Assembly (NCBI GenBank): GCA_949358305.1
Contig: OX442319.1
Coordinates: forward strand, 3,038,001 to 3,102,000
Direction of reading: 5' to 3'
DNA length: 64,000 nt
Origin: Strigamia acuminata
Taxonomy: Eukaryota > Arthropoda > Chilopoda > Geophilomorpha > Linotaeniidae
The position numbers and the translations under genes were made by a program. How positions within the stretch are numbered: position 1 is the first letter of the stretch; every line of letters starts with the position of its first letter. The notes below the pieces were generated by a model that had not been told where the DNA came from, searched no databases, and saw only the letters and a program-made list of their open reading frames with translations. This document shows positions 50,983 to 62,564 of this stretch, piece by piece.

Positions 50983-51100
50983 GTCCAAATGGTCTTCGGG
51001 AACAACGACTTCTCCACATTTTGTTTCGGCTTCGCACGATACACTACAGTAATGATGTTCTTTATTTCTCAAGTAATACAGTTTGTTTTGTTCGCATTTC
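50983..51100 (-). other. Possible orphan exon, cysteine-rich, minus strand
   Basis: About 39 codons are open between a TTTTCCGTAG acceptor and a GTGAGT donor, reading KCEQNKLYYL, then HYCSVSCEAETKC. The cysteine spacing and clean splice sites look like a real exon, but no neighbouring exons are apparent on the same strand. It may be a gene fragment belonging to the mosaic around it. Confidence 0.3.
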
Positions 51101-51147
51101 CTACGGAAAATAAAAATAAAAAATTTAATGTAACGCGAGTTTTTGAA

Positions 51148-51231
51148 AAACTTTCAAATGGACCAGAACCAAAGCAAGTCGGATTATAATTCAATAATGA
51201 AGAAATGAACAAGAAAATAGATGACTATTTT
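51148..51231 (+). pseudogene. Sulfotransferase fragment
   Basis: TTTCAAATGGACCAGAA, GCAAGTCGGATTA and AATGAAGAAATGAACAAGAA match exon 5 and exon 6 of the sulfotransferase gene at 47.2-48.7 kb. Here they are in one piece on the opposite strand, without the intron and without the intervening RKGKVGDW motif. It is a short relic of a processed or rearranged copy. Confidence 0.75.
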
Positions 51232-51362
51232 TATTTAAACAATAGAACTCGAAATAAATTTTAATAGACGAAGATCAGTGTGAAAATACAGCTGTGGAAA
51301 TAAATTAAACCTTCAAAGTGTAAAATAACGTTTTTTTTTAGTTTTTTTTAATCTTTATTTTT

Positions 51363-51646
51363 TGGTCGCCAGTCGGATTGATGGCGCCCACGTCTAGGAT
51401 GAATAGGATGAACGCCATAGATACGATCCGCATCTAGCATCCAATAGGAGAACGGATACTAATCATTTGTCATGTATAAACGATGACACTTAACATTTCA
51501 AGCGACCTGGATTGTTTGACTTTTAATTTATATCTGATTTTCTGATCATGTCTTTAGCCGATGAATTATTAGCCGATTTGGAATTCGACGGACAACAAAA
51601 TCGTGTTGAAGATGTTCCTGTGAATGTTGACGTCGATTCAATTCCC
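51363..51646 (+). repeat. Duplicated PRP31-type promoter and N-terminal segment, copy 2
   Basis: It matches 50052-50337, starting TGGTCGCCAGTCGG and extending through the start codon at 51548 to the DSIP codons. Confidence 0.9.
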
Positions 51647-52254
51647 AAATTTCGACACAACGAATCGTTTTCCCGAATTATGAGCGCAATTGAAAGTCAA
51701 CCACCGACGAGAGACGAAATTCTTGGACCCATCGAAGAAGACCCCGAATACCAGCTCGTCGTGGAAGCGAATAATTTAGCCGTCGAGATTGATGACGAAA
51801 TCAGTCTAATCCACAAATATATCAAGGATAAATATTCCAAAAGGTTTCCAGAGTTGGAGTCGTTGGTACCGGGAACTTTAGAATACATTTCAACCGTCAA
51901 AGAGTTAGGCAATGATCTCGATCTTGACGAATCTGTCAAAGATGGTGGCGCGTGATATATTGGTTTTAGGGTCGCAGACTTGTGAACTTGTGTATTCTAG
52001 TAATACCGTTCAGCACACTCCTCCGGATTTTCGTGGAGATGCTGCACTTATGTTGGCGACAAAAACCGCATTAGTCGCAAGAGTCGATAGCTGTCACGAA
52101 AGTCGCAACGGGTGGAAAGGGAGAAGTTTACTCGAGTCGATTGAATCGAGATTAGAGAGAATGCAGGAACGAATGGAGGAGGAACGTCTCTATACGACGG
52201 AGTTGGACAAACAGGCGAATCTGATAATTTTTGGCGAAATTGAACCTAACTTGT
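51548..52254 (+). pseudogene. PRP31-like gene fragment, internally deleted and frameshifted
   Basis: PRP31 binds U4 and U4atac snRNA through its Nop domain in the tri-snRNP. The first frame (51548-51955, 135 aa) matches the PRP31 N-terminal half: YQLVVEANNLAVEIDDEI, IHKYIKDKYSKRFPELESL, and VKELGN. The second frame (51912-52256) picks up later PRP31 sequence: LTNLSKM, ILVLGSQ, PPDFRGDAALMLATKTALVARVDSCHES, then KQANLIIFGEIE. About 90 residues between them and a further basic segment after the Nop domain are missing, and the two frames differ by one base. There are no introns. It is probably a broken copy; a spliced product joining both frames cannot be excluded. Confidence 0.8.
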
Positions 52255-53614
52255 AAGTACGGTGGTTACACTTACGAAGAAGCTCAAAAATATGTAGGGG
52301 AAGAAATATAAATTTAAAAAATAAACTTGATTTCTCATTAACCATTTAGTAATAAAAGTGCATTCATTCTTTAAACACGCATGATATATTTTTAACACAT
52401 TAAACGTTTTGTTATAAATGTCACTATCGCAGTGACATCTAACAATTAAAACCGAACTAAAGAGGCAGTTTTGCATTTTTGTGGTCGTATTTGCATGAAA
52501 TGTGGTCGTATTTGCATGAAATGTGGCTGGCTTATCGGCTTGGAAAGTTCACTTTTGCATAAAGAGAGCGCATTTGTACAGAAAACTGAAGATTTAAGCG
52601 TGAAAATTGGATTTTATTTGTATTAAGGATTGTTCATTTCTGATGGAAATGTCAATTTGTGGTCAAAGTGGCGTAGATTTTGTGTAAAAAGTTTATTTTT
52701 GCAACTGAAGATTAAGTTTTGTGGCTCGAGAGCTAAAAATGCGTGATAAATTGTTTGTTCGTATAAAAACTGTCAATTTCGGAATGAAACTCTACATTTC
52801 TGTCCAATAAAGTCTAATCTTTGCGAATAAAAAAATTCAATTATAGTCCAAAAAGGTTAAATTATTGTCCAGAAAGGTAAAATTTAATTTAAAAATGTCA
52901 CATTTTGCTTAAAGAAGTTAATTTTATTGTGACAGGTCATTTTTTCCCTAAACTAGACGTGTCACGTGACCATTTTGTGCACACAACCATTTTTTTGGAC
53001 CGATCGTATTCAAATTTGACCGGGTGGTCAAAATTTATTATTAACGGCTGCTGTTTTGTCCATTTCGTCCTGGGCCAAATTTGTGCTTTCTGCTTCCAAA
53101 ATCTGGCACCAGATGGCGCCGTGTATATAATTTAGTATTATTATTGTATATTATTATTATTATTATTATTATATATTAAATTAGTATATAATTTTGTCAA
53201 AAGAGATCGATTACAAGAGCAAAAAAAATGATGCTTACCCTTCAAAATTTTTTTCACAAATGAAGCAAGGTTAATCAAAACTGCTCAATTCGGATTGGTT
53301 GTTCAAAACAGCTCAATTGCTATTCGCTAAACGTTGCTATAAAAGCAGCAACAAATCAGAATTTTCTCAGTTGTTCAACGACTATGGACCCTATAGGAGT
53401 GGGGAACCCCTGCCCAAATCTCTATTTTTTTTAAAGAAAGGACTTAGAAAATATTCCAAAAACAAAGAAAGGATTTAGAAAATGTTCCAAAAACAAAGAA
53501 AGGACTTGTAAAACAAAAGTAAATAGGACTTGTCATAAATAACTGTAAGTAGAATGGGTATGTCCTACTTCCAGTTTGGAATTTATTCTTTTATTTTTTT
53601 TTAAACATTAGGAC
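52255..53614. other. Intergenic region
   Basis: No supported gene. It contains AATAAA at about 52320, a 21-bp tandem duplication with GTGGTCGTATTTGCATGAAAT near 52480-52521, an (ATT)n tract near 53127-53175 and a 31-bp unit with AAAGAAAGGA repeated about three times at 53433-53515. Confidence 0.6.
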
Positions 53615-53836
53615 ATGAAGTTTTATTTAAAAATAAGTGGACGAACTTTTGAAGAAAAAGAGAAAAGGCTGGCGACATTAACATCTGTACTTTTAAGAAG
53701 ATGGGGCGGCAGAATTAAGGACTTAAATAATGAAGCACTCATATGGTGCACAGAATTCCATATTTTTCCCGAATTAGACAAAATAAAACGTTTGGAAAAA
53801 TTATCTCGAAGAATATCACTTAACTATGATAGTTGA
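53615..53836 (+). CDS. Small ORF, unknown (73 aa), doubtful
   Basis: A basic, helical frame beginning MKFYLKISGRTFEEKEKRL. A second short open frame (about 53828-53953, 41 codons) follows it in another frame and could be its continuation after a frameshift. I recognise neither, and coding status is uncertain. Confidence 0.2.
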   Translation: MKFYLKISGRTFEEKEKRLATLTSVLLRRWGGRIKDLNNEALIWCTEFHIFPELDKIKRLEKLSRRISLNYDS

Positions 53837-53953
53837 AATTCTTCCAGGCCAAAAAGTTAGAGGTATAGATTGGGAAGTTGATGAAACTTTAGAAAAAATG
53901 GAAAAACTGTTTTCTCTAGAACTAATGGATAGATTGTCATACAATTTTAGGTG

Positions 53954-55536
53954 AACAAAGCAGAATGTTGGACAAGTATTCAGTTAAAATTTCATTTGTT
54001 TTTCTCCTTTTTTTCTCGAGATGCAGCAATGAGATTCAACATGTCGCGATTGTTAACTTACTAGTTAGTTTTGCCCCCCACTGTAGTGTCTACAATATCT
54101 CGCAGATTGAAGGCAGTCATACGATCCAGAGGCCATCCAACAAAATACTAAACAAAATTATATGTAATGTCCTATTTTCAAGTCGAAATAAAGGAATTGT
54201 GTTGCACTTTCTAAACTTATGAAATGATTTTTTCAACTTTCTAAACTTTTGACACAAGTGATGTTTTGAAAATCTCGATTTGTAACTAAACTATATTACT
54301 AAATATATGTAACTATGAGTTATTTTAAACACAAAATAATTGTTTTATTCAAATCTGATGGTATAAATTTGATTTGCTTAACTTTTCAGTCAAATATTTG
54401 GTGTTATTCACTAAGTGAGTGAATTTTTCAATCACTTTCTAAACTTTTGAAATGTAGTTGTATTGGAAATCTAGATTTTACAATCAAGAAATACTGTACC
54501 TAAAAAAAATTGATAAAAGTTGAATTTACAAAGATGTAAATTTATTTAAAAATGAGTGAATAATGAATTTGCAACTCTGGAAATATACTGTGAAATTTTA
54601 GAATTACACAATTGAAAATGTTTGTAAAGTTACGGTATTGTAAAAAAAGTCATGGAAATGGTCTCTTTCCTAGATTGTAAATGTGTATGGAAAAAACTTA
54701 TTTTCAATTGTTTGTAAATCTAATTTCCAAACTTGTAAAATCCATCTACCTTTATATTTACAATGTTTTACAAGTATGTAAATCTACTTTTTTTTCCAGT
54801 GACAATTGCGTGTTATTGCAATATTGGTTACGGAATATAACTTGTGTTTACTAATCATATATTGTAGCATTTATGCTCGTTTGTTCAGCCGAATAAATGG
54901 TTAATTTCAGATAATTCTTTGACTTCGGCAAGAGTCACACCGTCGTCTACATATCTGATTTTTTCTATGTGGTCATTATAGAATTTCCCAATTTTATCCA
55001 GAATTGTTTGACGTTTAATGAGTAATGGCCGCCACAAAAGCAATGAATCGGTTTTTTATATAATTTCGTTTTGAATAAGAGCCCCGGCTCTTAATTGAAG
55101 AAATACTGCATGTTTTGTGCCAAATTTGATGCCGCTACTTTAGGCCTACATCAAAAGAAGAAAAGAAGAAGTAAAAGAATAATCAAGGTTTTGAAAAAAG
55201 TTTGAAAAACAATTTTAGCAATATTTTTTTTTATTTTAGATATTTTTATTAAACAATATTTGTAAAAAAAAAAAAATGTTCATTTTTTTCGAATAATCGA
55301 TTAGTATTTAGTATTTAAATGCTATCACAGTATTAAAAAGTTTATTACGCCAATTTGTATACCACCAACAATTTCTTATGGCACTTTTCGAGGCAATAAA
55401 GTCCACCATTAATTTCACTGGATTTCATTATTCACGTGTCGTCACCATATACAATATACATCTTAACTACTTCTTATTCACTATAATCACTTTAAATAAG
55501 TTAGAAAACAAAAAAAACTATTTCGGTGTCCATTTC
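53954..55536. other. Intergenic region downstream of Egfr
   Basis: AT-rich sequence with several degenerate CTTTCTAAACTTTTGA motifs (about 54205-54450). No convincing ORF. The Egfr 3' UTR and polyadenylation signal must lie near its right end. Confidence 0.6.
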
Positions 55537-58500
55537 TCACACGGTAGTTTCATTTCGTTTATGATTTAGTGGTTGCAGTTCTTTCTTCAGTCTTTCATAA
55601 TCATTATAATATTCGTGATCAGAATCATCCTCACTAGGCGTTTTTTTCCGGCGCGGTCTCCCATTTATTGTCGGATCCGTCACTCCATTGCTCATTATGT
55701 GATACTCAGGATTATCCATCGCAATTGCATTCCTCGGCTTAAACCGCGGATCGTATTCCAAGTGTTTGCCGTTAACTGCATCTGTAACAACTAAAATTTT
55801 ATTATTATAACAACTTTATTCGTGACTTTATTTCATTTCACGGCTTACCACTGGTGAGTTTATTATCTCCTATTAAATCCATGTACGTTGACGCATTTGG
55901 ATTATTGTTCACCGAGGGCATTAAATAATCGTCTTCGTCAACATTTGGCAGTCGAATTTTTACATCGTCTTTACTCAAAGCAAACACTGGAAGTCCATTT
56001 GATAAGTCCTCATCTAAATCTATATCTGAAATATAAATAAACAGCGTTTAAAAACAGAATTCGATTAAAATGCAGACAAATTTGTGACGAGCTGCCCCTG
56101 CGCGCTGATCACTCTCCTGCAACGCAATGCACTTGGTGCAGCTCAACCAAAACTATCTTGTGTATTTCATGGTTCATTTCATCGTGTGTGTTGCGTCCAG
56201 CGTCTCGTGACCCTCCCCTGACCACGTGGCGTCCGTCCAAACACTCACAAATTACTGACGAACAAACTACGTACCACGATTAAGGAGTTTGAGGGGATCG
56301 CTGATGTATCGCGAATTGCTCAAATCTCTCCCGTGCAAATTGGGCGAGTTAGCCGCAGCAGCTTCCAGGTGAGAATATTTTTTATCAGGCCTAAGCCTCG
56401 TCTGAGGTGACCTGCTAGAAGGCCGACCGTCCACGCCATCGATCAGCCACTGGTTGTCCATCACCATAGGCTTAATTAAATATGATATTTAATTTAATAA
56501 ACCGCTCAACAGGAAGGATAAAAATAAATACATACCTTAATCGGTGATGGTAACGGCAACCCGTACCTGGAAAATTCACATACGGATGACGGAGCACTAA
56601 TTTTAGGCTGAAGATATTCCTCAGCATCCATGATGATTTCGGGGCCTTCGGTCGCGACACTTAAGTTACGAATCAACTCTTTTTCATCTTGAGACGTGTA
56701 ACTAGGCAATCGCATCAGCTTGTCACCAGGAATGACCAAATAACGGCCCGGATCACGCGCCATTTTGGCAAACTCGTCGCCCAGTTCTTGGAAATTCGGG
56801 CGTGATTCAGCATCGAGCATCCAACCTACACGAAGATAATTTATTAACCAATATATTAACTAATATAATTTATTACTCACATTTAATCATAATCATGTAT
56901 ACATCTATGGTACAAACGGAAGGCTGAGGAAGTCGCTCTCCTTTCTCTAATAATTCAGGTACTTCTCGCGCGGGAACAGTTTCGTACGGTCGACCACCGT
57001 ACGTGAGCAATTCCCACACGGTCACTCCGAAAGCCCACACGTCGCTTTTGTGAGTGAATATTCGGTGCTGGATGCACTCCAGAGCGAGCCACTTGATCGG
57101 CATTTTGCCCCCCGCAGCTTTGTATTCGTCTTCGTTGATATCCAACAACTTTGCCAAACCAAAGTCGGTGATTTTCACGCATTTTGGTGTTTGAACTATC
57201 CAACGCAACCGAAAATAAAAAACAAAACGTTAAAAACTCTAAATCAATCATAAATTGATAAAGAAAATTACCCAAAACATTTCTCGCGGCAAGATCTCGA
57301 TGCACCAACCGTCTTTCTTCGAGATACGTCATCCCTTTCGCGATTTGCGTGCACCAGTTAAGTAGCGGCTTCGATCCGATTTTGTCTTTATTGTTTCTCA
57401 CGTAATCCAATAAGCAACCAAGCGGCATCAACTGGGTGACTAACATCATTTGAGACGTCATGCACACGGCGAGTAGTTGAAGTAAATGCGGATGTTCGAC
57501 ACTGGCCATAATGTACGCTTCCTGCGAGTCAAAGAAAATTCCATCGATCAAATTTCAAACCTCAGAAAAATCAATAAAATTTACCTCTAAAATTTCTTTG
57601 TTTGCATTCGTGCCAGTTCCTTCTCTCAAAACTTTGATCGCAACGGGGATTTTCACGTTTTCACCTTCGGGGACCCACACGCCTTTGTACACCGTCCCGA
57701 AAGCGCCGTACCCCAAAATTCCGCCTCTTCGAAGCTCGGCTTCTTTTACAATGTGTAGTTTCGCCAAGTTTGGTTTCACGTTGGACGGTTTGAGCGGTTC
57801 GTCGGACTCGTAGCCGGTCATACGCTAAAATATCATTTAAAAAAAAAAATTATATTTCCTTGAGCCACAACGCAAAACGGTCGTCTTACCATGGTCATCT
57901 TAACCGTATTTTCCTTCGACTTTGCTCTTTGCCAACACTGATATCCAAGCAGTGCAAGGAACAACCCCAAGAGCATAATGCAGCCGAGTACACCCAATAA
58001 AATAGGCAAATACTGAGTTTCCTCTCTATAAACAAAAATTTAAATCAATATAATAATAAAAATATACCAAACCAAAAACAATTTACTTCTCTTTTCCACT
58101 TGAACTTTCGGGTTCTATATTGGTACAAAGCGGAACGTCTTCTTCCGACGGGTAATGCTTGTACGGCATGTCAGGCGGGCAAGTTGTCGTACAATTAAAC
58201 TGTCAAAACAATAAATGAATAATAAATTTCTACCGTCAAACGACAAACATTCAATTCCTACTTGGCTGCTGTTGTTCCCGATGATTATCTTGTACGTTTT
58301 GCACGTGTCGCACTGAGTGGGCTCCGGTCCCGAGCAGCCTCGGCAGTCGGGCGAACACGGCAAGCACTGGCGCGTGACATTATCGGCGTACGTTTCGGAC
58401 GGACAACTGTCTTCGCAATGTTCGTTATATCTGAAGAGCGCGCACTCTTTGCACGCCGATAAATGGAATCCGTAACTGGTACACTTTTTGCATCTGCGGT

Positions 58501-61500
58501 GACACTGTCGACACACCGATTTCTGTCGCAACGGCTCCAAAATGCCGGTTTCTTGCGGCGGCACCACGTCGCTGAAGTAACCGTCCGGACACGTGGGTGT
58601 GTTGTTCAAACATTCCAACACCATCATGTTCTTATCGCGGCCTCTGATTATCGCCCGTTCGCAGGATTTGCATCCGCCTTCCCCGACGAAGTTTCCGGGG
58701 CCGGTGCAGCCCTCGGTGCAGTTTTCGCCGCACAATAAACATCGTCCGTTGCCGTTGTATTTAAGGGCGGGGCATTGGGCCAAACAGTTTGGTCCGTCGA
58801 CGACGTGTTTGCATTCGGAGCAGTTTGCTGGACCCTGCGTTAAAGCAAAAAGCAATTGTAAAAAAAACTACGTTTTTGGAAAAGGCTTTTATATTGGTTT
58901 TTCAAAACTTACGGGTCCTACGCATGTTTGTTCGCACTCTTCGTGACAGTGTTCGCATATTTTGTTCCCGGAGTCGTAGATACTAGAAAGAAATAGTGGT
59001 GATGTCAAATTATGAAGTAAATAGGATTTTTGTTGTTGATTACATACCCGAGTGAGAGATCGCAGCTTTCGATGCAGGTGTCGCTGAGTTTGAAATTGGC
59101 GCAAGATAAACACTCGTTGGCTCCGACACCCCAGCATCCTTCTTTGGAACATTGTGGATGACAAATTAAATTCAAAGCACCTGAGAAAAATGGAAATAGT
59201 TATTATTTTTAATGTTTTTTATTAGTTTTTCCAGTTTTTTTTTTACTCACGGCATTCATTTAACGGTTTGTTGTTTTGAAGCAAGATGGCCTGCTCATTT
59301 TTCATCAATTTCCTCCAATTTATTGCTTCTGCAAAACACAGTTCCTTGTTCTCCAATATGGCCACCGACCCCGATCGAATGCTCTCCAAGGAACGCAAAT
59401 CTAAAGATTGCAAAGTGGTTTTGACGATGTACAGAGCTGAGAAATATCTACAAAGCACGAAAAATTAAATTTATTAATTTTAACTCGTATTGATGTTGGA
59501 AAGTGTTAGGAAAATACTCACTCGGTCAACTCTCGTCCTCCAATAACTGCCAAGTTCCTAAAGTAAGACAGGTTTTGGAAATTTGGATGCGATGCTTGTA
59601 TGTTGATGTATCCAGTGACTTCTTTTAACGTGCTGAAAACTTCGAGTTTGTCGGGATGCATCTTACTAAACCGCGGACCAAATGTAAAACTAGACAGAAA
59701 AATGATGAATAAATAATAAAGTTTTAAAATAATCAGTTTGAGTGGTGTTTACTTTGGATATATATGTTGATATCCTTGGAATGACGATTCTAATATCATG
59801 AGAGAGCCTTCGATTATCGTACAATCCTTGTACAGATCAATGTTGCCCGAATGAACTGCCTGATCAAGCGCTTTACAAGCTGAAACGATTTGTTATTATT
59901 AGATATTATTTACGTAGCGGTGATTAAAAATAAAAAATCTTACTTTTTGGACATGGTCCATCGCATGGTCTGCATTCGCCATTAACGGGCATTTTATGCG
60001 GTGGACAAGCTCGAACACAAGCGCCATTATCCTTTAACAAGTGGTCTGGAAAATCGAACTTATTAATAAATATAATCTTTAAAAAAAGAATAAAATAAAA
60101 TGGAATTTGTGTAATTTACCACGCTCCAATATGCAAGTATGCATGTTTTAAAAGCAATATTTAAAGTAATTAAGGTTTAGTTCTCATTATTTTGACTAAA
60201 TTTACTGACCTGGACAATTTTTTACGCATGTTGCTCCATACGCGTATTTCCCGTCAGGATTCGCTTCCCAGGAATAAGTTATTGGATTGTATTTAACCAT
60301 TTGTGGACATTCTTGCTTACATACGCCGTTGTCGTAGAAATTACGACAAGCCTAGAAAAGTGGAAAAAGTTAAAAAGTAGGAACAAATAGTTAGGCCTAA
60401 AATGTGACTTACGAGGCAATCGCTTTGTTTCGGGCCAGTGCAACCTCCAGCACAGAACAAATGGCAACATTCCCTCGGCCTCATACCGAAACATCTCCCT
60501 TGATGGCATTGCGGAGAGCAGTTAATTTTACTAAATTTTTGACAATTCTCCGCACCTTCTCCCCAACAACCTTCGCGACAAGTCGGATCGCATGGCGGAC
60601 CTGGAATTGAATATTCATTTCGCATTCTTTTAAGCATAACGAGTTTTTAAACTTGCATTCTCTTTCGGGTTCCGTAAAGTTGTAGACGTAAACATGTTTA
60701 GCGTAATGGCCGGTTAATATTTCATCCCAACGAATCGTTTTCATGTGACACAAGTTGAAATTGTTGAATAATCCAACGTTTCCAGTTAAAATGTCTGACA
60801 AGAGAGAATAAAATTATAAATTCTGGAATAAATTAATGAAACATTCTTACCTCGGAGGGCTGGCATTTCTAAATTATGCATTTTGCTAAGTGTGACCATT
60901 AATGCGAATTCCTCTTCGTGCACACTCAATTTGAATAACGTTCGTCCGCGAACGATCTGCAGACTCGGCAACACAATTCTCTTGACATCAACGTGCGATA
61001 TTAAAACATATCCCGTCACTTCACGGATGTCTTTGAGGAAAGCCAAATCTAAATTTTCATCCTATCAACACAAAAATGACATTTTGCTCAACACTTCATC
61101 CACCATTTGTAATTTTATTATTTTATACCTGTAACCATGTGAGTTCCAAGTTACCATCAACATAAGTACAATTTGTATACCGATCTCGTAGATTGCGGTA
61201 ATGGTGTTCCCTATTGGAGGGTACTGACATTCGTCCATTGGTGCCAATACAGACTAGAAAATAAATAAATAAATAAATAAATAAATAAAGCCATAAAAAC
61301 ATTTAATCATTGATAGCGGAGAAACGATTTAGATATTATGGGATGTTGATTACAACATGGCTGACCTTGTCCGCGTAGATTTGTAGATAAATAAATTAAT
61401 AAACAAATAATTAATAATAAAAATAAGTGGGATTAAGTAAGCGAGCTAAATGTTTGGAAAACTCCTTGAAAATGGGGACGATTTTCCCTTCAAAGCTTGT

Positions 61501-62564
61501 GGTTTTTAAATTGTAGTATTTATTTTTGCAAGCTGTTCCCTCACCTGTTTTCAACAAATGAATAGTAGATCCTCACCTGTCCTTTTAGGAGCCTGGGAAG
61601 CTTGGAAAAAATAAGTAAAGTTCTTTCTTTCCCCCTCTGTGACAAAGGGTCAAGGAAGGGACATCAGGTATATAATTTTTACCTGAACTAGACGAGTTCA
61701 AAGACGAGGGGTTTCAAGAAGATGCAGTTCAAGATTGCTTTGATCATTATTATTAAGATTAAATTTTTTTTTTTGGTTATTTTTTTTTTTTTAATTTTAA
61801 AAATTGAAGGTTGTCAAAATATAAATTATATAGTCATTGCAAAAAAATGTTGTTTTTTTTATTTATTTATTTTTTTGAATTAAAAATGGAATTAGATTAA
61901 AGCCTAGGTGTGCAACACTTATCCGAAATATTTAATTTTAATTTTAATTTAATTTATTTCTTAATGATTATTGTTGTGGGGGCTGGAATGGTCGAAATAC
62001 ATAAAAAGAAAGCTGAAAAAGAGCATTTCTTTTGCTTAATTCCTGAGCGATGCAGCCGAGCGAATCATTCAACATTTTCGCAACATTGCTCAGTGGTTGC
62101 TCACAACCAGTTTAATCATAGCCCCTGTACAGGGAAAAAAAAATAAAGTATAAATCACAAACTGCCTTGCATGATATTATGCCTTGACCTCACCCAACTC
62201 CCTTACACAGATACCTGACACATATACCTTGTCTCACCCCACAAGACTTATCTTTTCCAAAGATAAAAACCCAAAACACATCGGCACCATGCACGCTCTA
62301 GCCAACCAAAACCAAAATTCAACCCGCATTGGATCCCAAATTACATTCCGCGAGAAAGTAACTGCGGAATAACACAACAAACAATAAAAATAATAAAAAT
62401 AAAAACTAACTCCTTCCTCCTTTGACGAATTCAAGTTCCTTTTCACGTTTAGCGCCATGACAACCCGGCATCCAGAACGTGACGTAGACGAGCGCGACGC
62501 ATCCAATGAGAACCAACCACTTTGAACAGTCATGGGAGTCGCGATCAAAGTCCCATGTGGTCAT
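55537..62564 (-). CDS. Egfr: Epidermal growth factor receptor (receptor tyrosine kinase), about 22 coding exons, complete
   Basis: Single-pass receptor for EGF-type ligands, signalling through Ras/MAPK. Exon 1 (62564-62411) encodes a signal sequence ([14 protein letters not shown]). Exons 2-4 give L domain 1 ([29 protein letters not shown]). Exons 4-7 give furin-like domain 2, exons 8-10 L domain 2, and exons 10-14 a long cysteine-rich domain 4, most of it in the 573-bp exon 58834-58262. Exon 15 (58025-57890) has the membrane helix and juxtamembrane KRAKSKE-type basic stretch. Exons 16-19 give the kinase: [32 protein letters not shown]. Exons 20-22 give a tail with [13 protein letters not shown] and [10 protein letters not shown]. 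Estimated length is about 1430 residues, close to fly EGFR. All catalytic residues are present. Most introns are 55-130 bp; intron 1 is 1.16 kb. Intron 4 uses a GC donor. Confidence 0.97.
61262..61290. repeat. (AAAT)n microsatellite in Egfr intron 1
   Basis: Seven AAAT units close to the exon 2 acceptor; the rest of the 1.16-kb intron (61254-62410) is T-rich with no other feature seen. Confidence 0.85.

Noticed and set aside
57555-57821. Treating Egfr exons as separate small genes
   Set aside because: The open frames join through consistent GT-AG (one GC-AG) introns into one receptor with the domains in the expected order.
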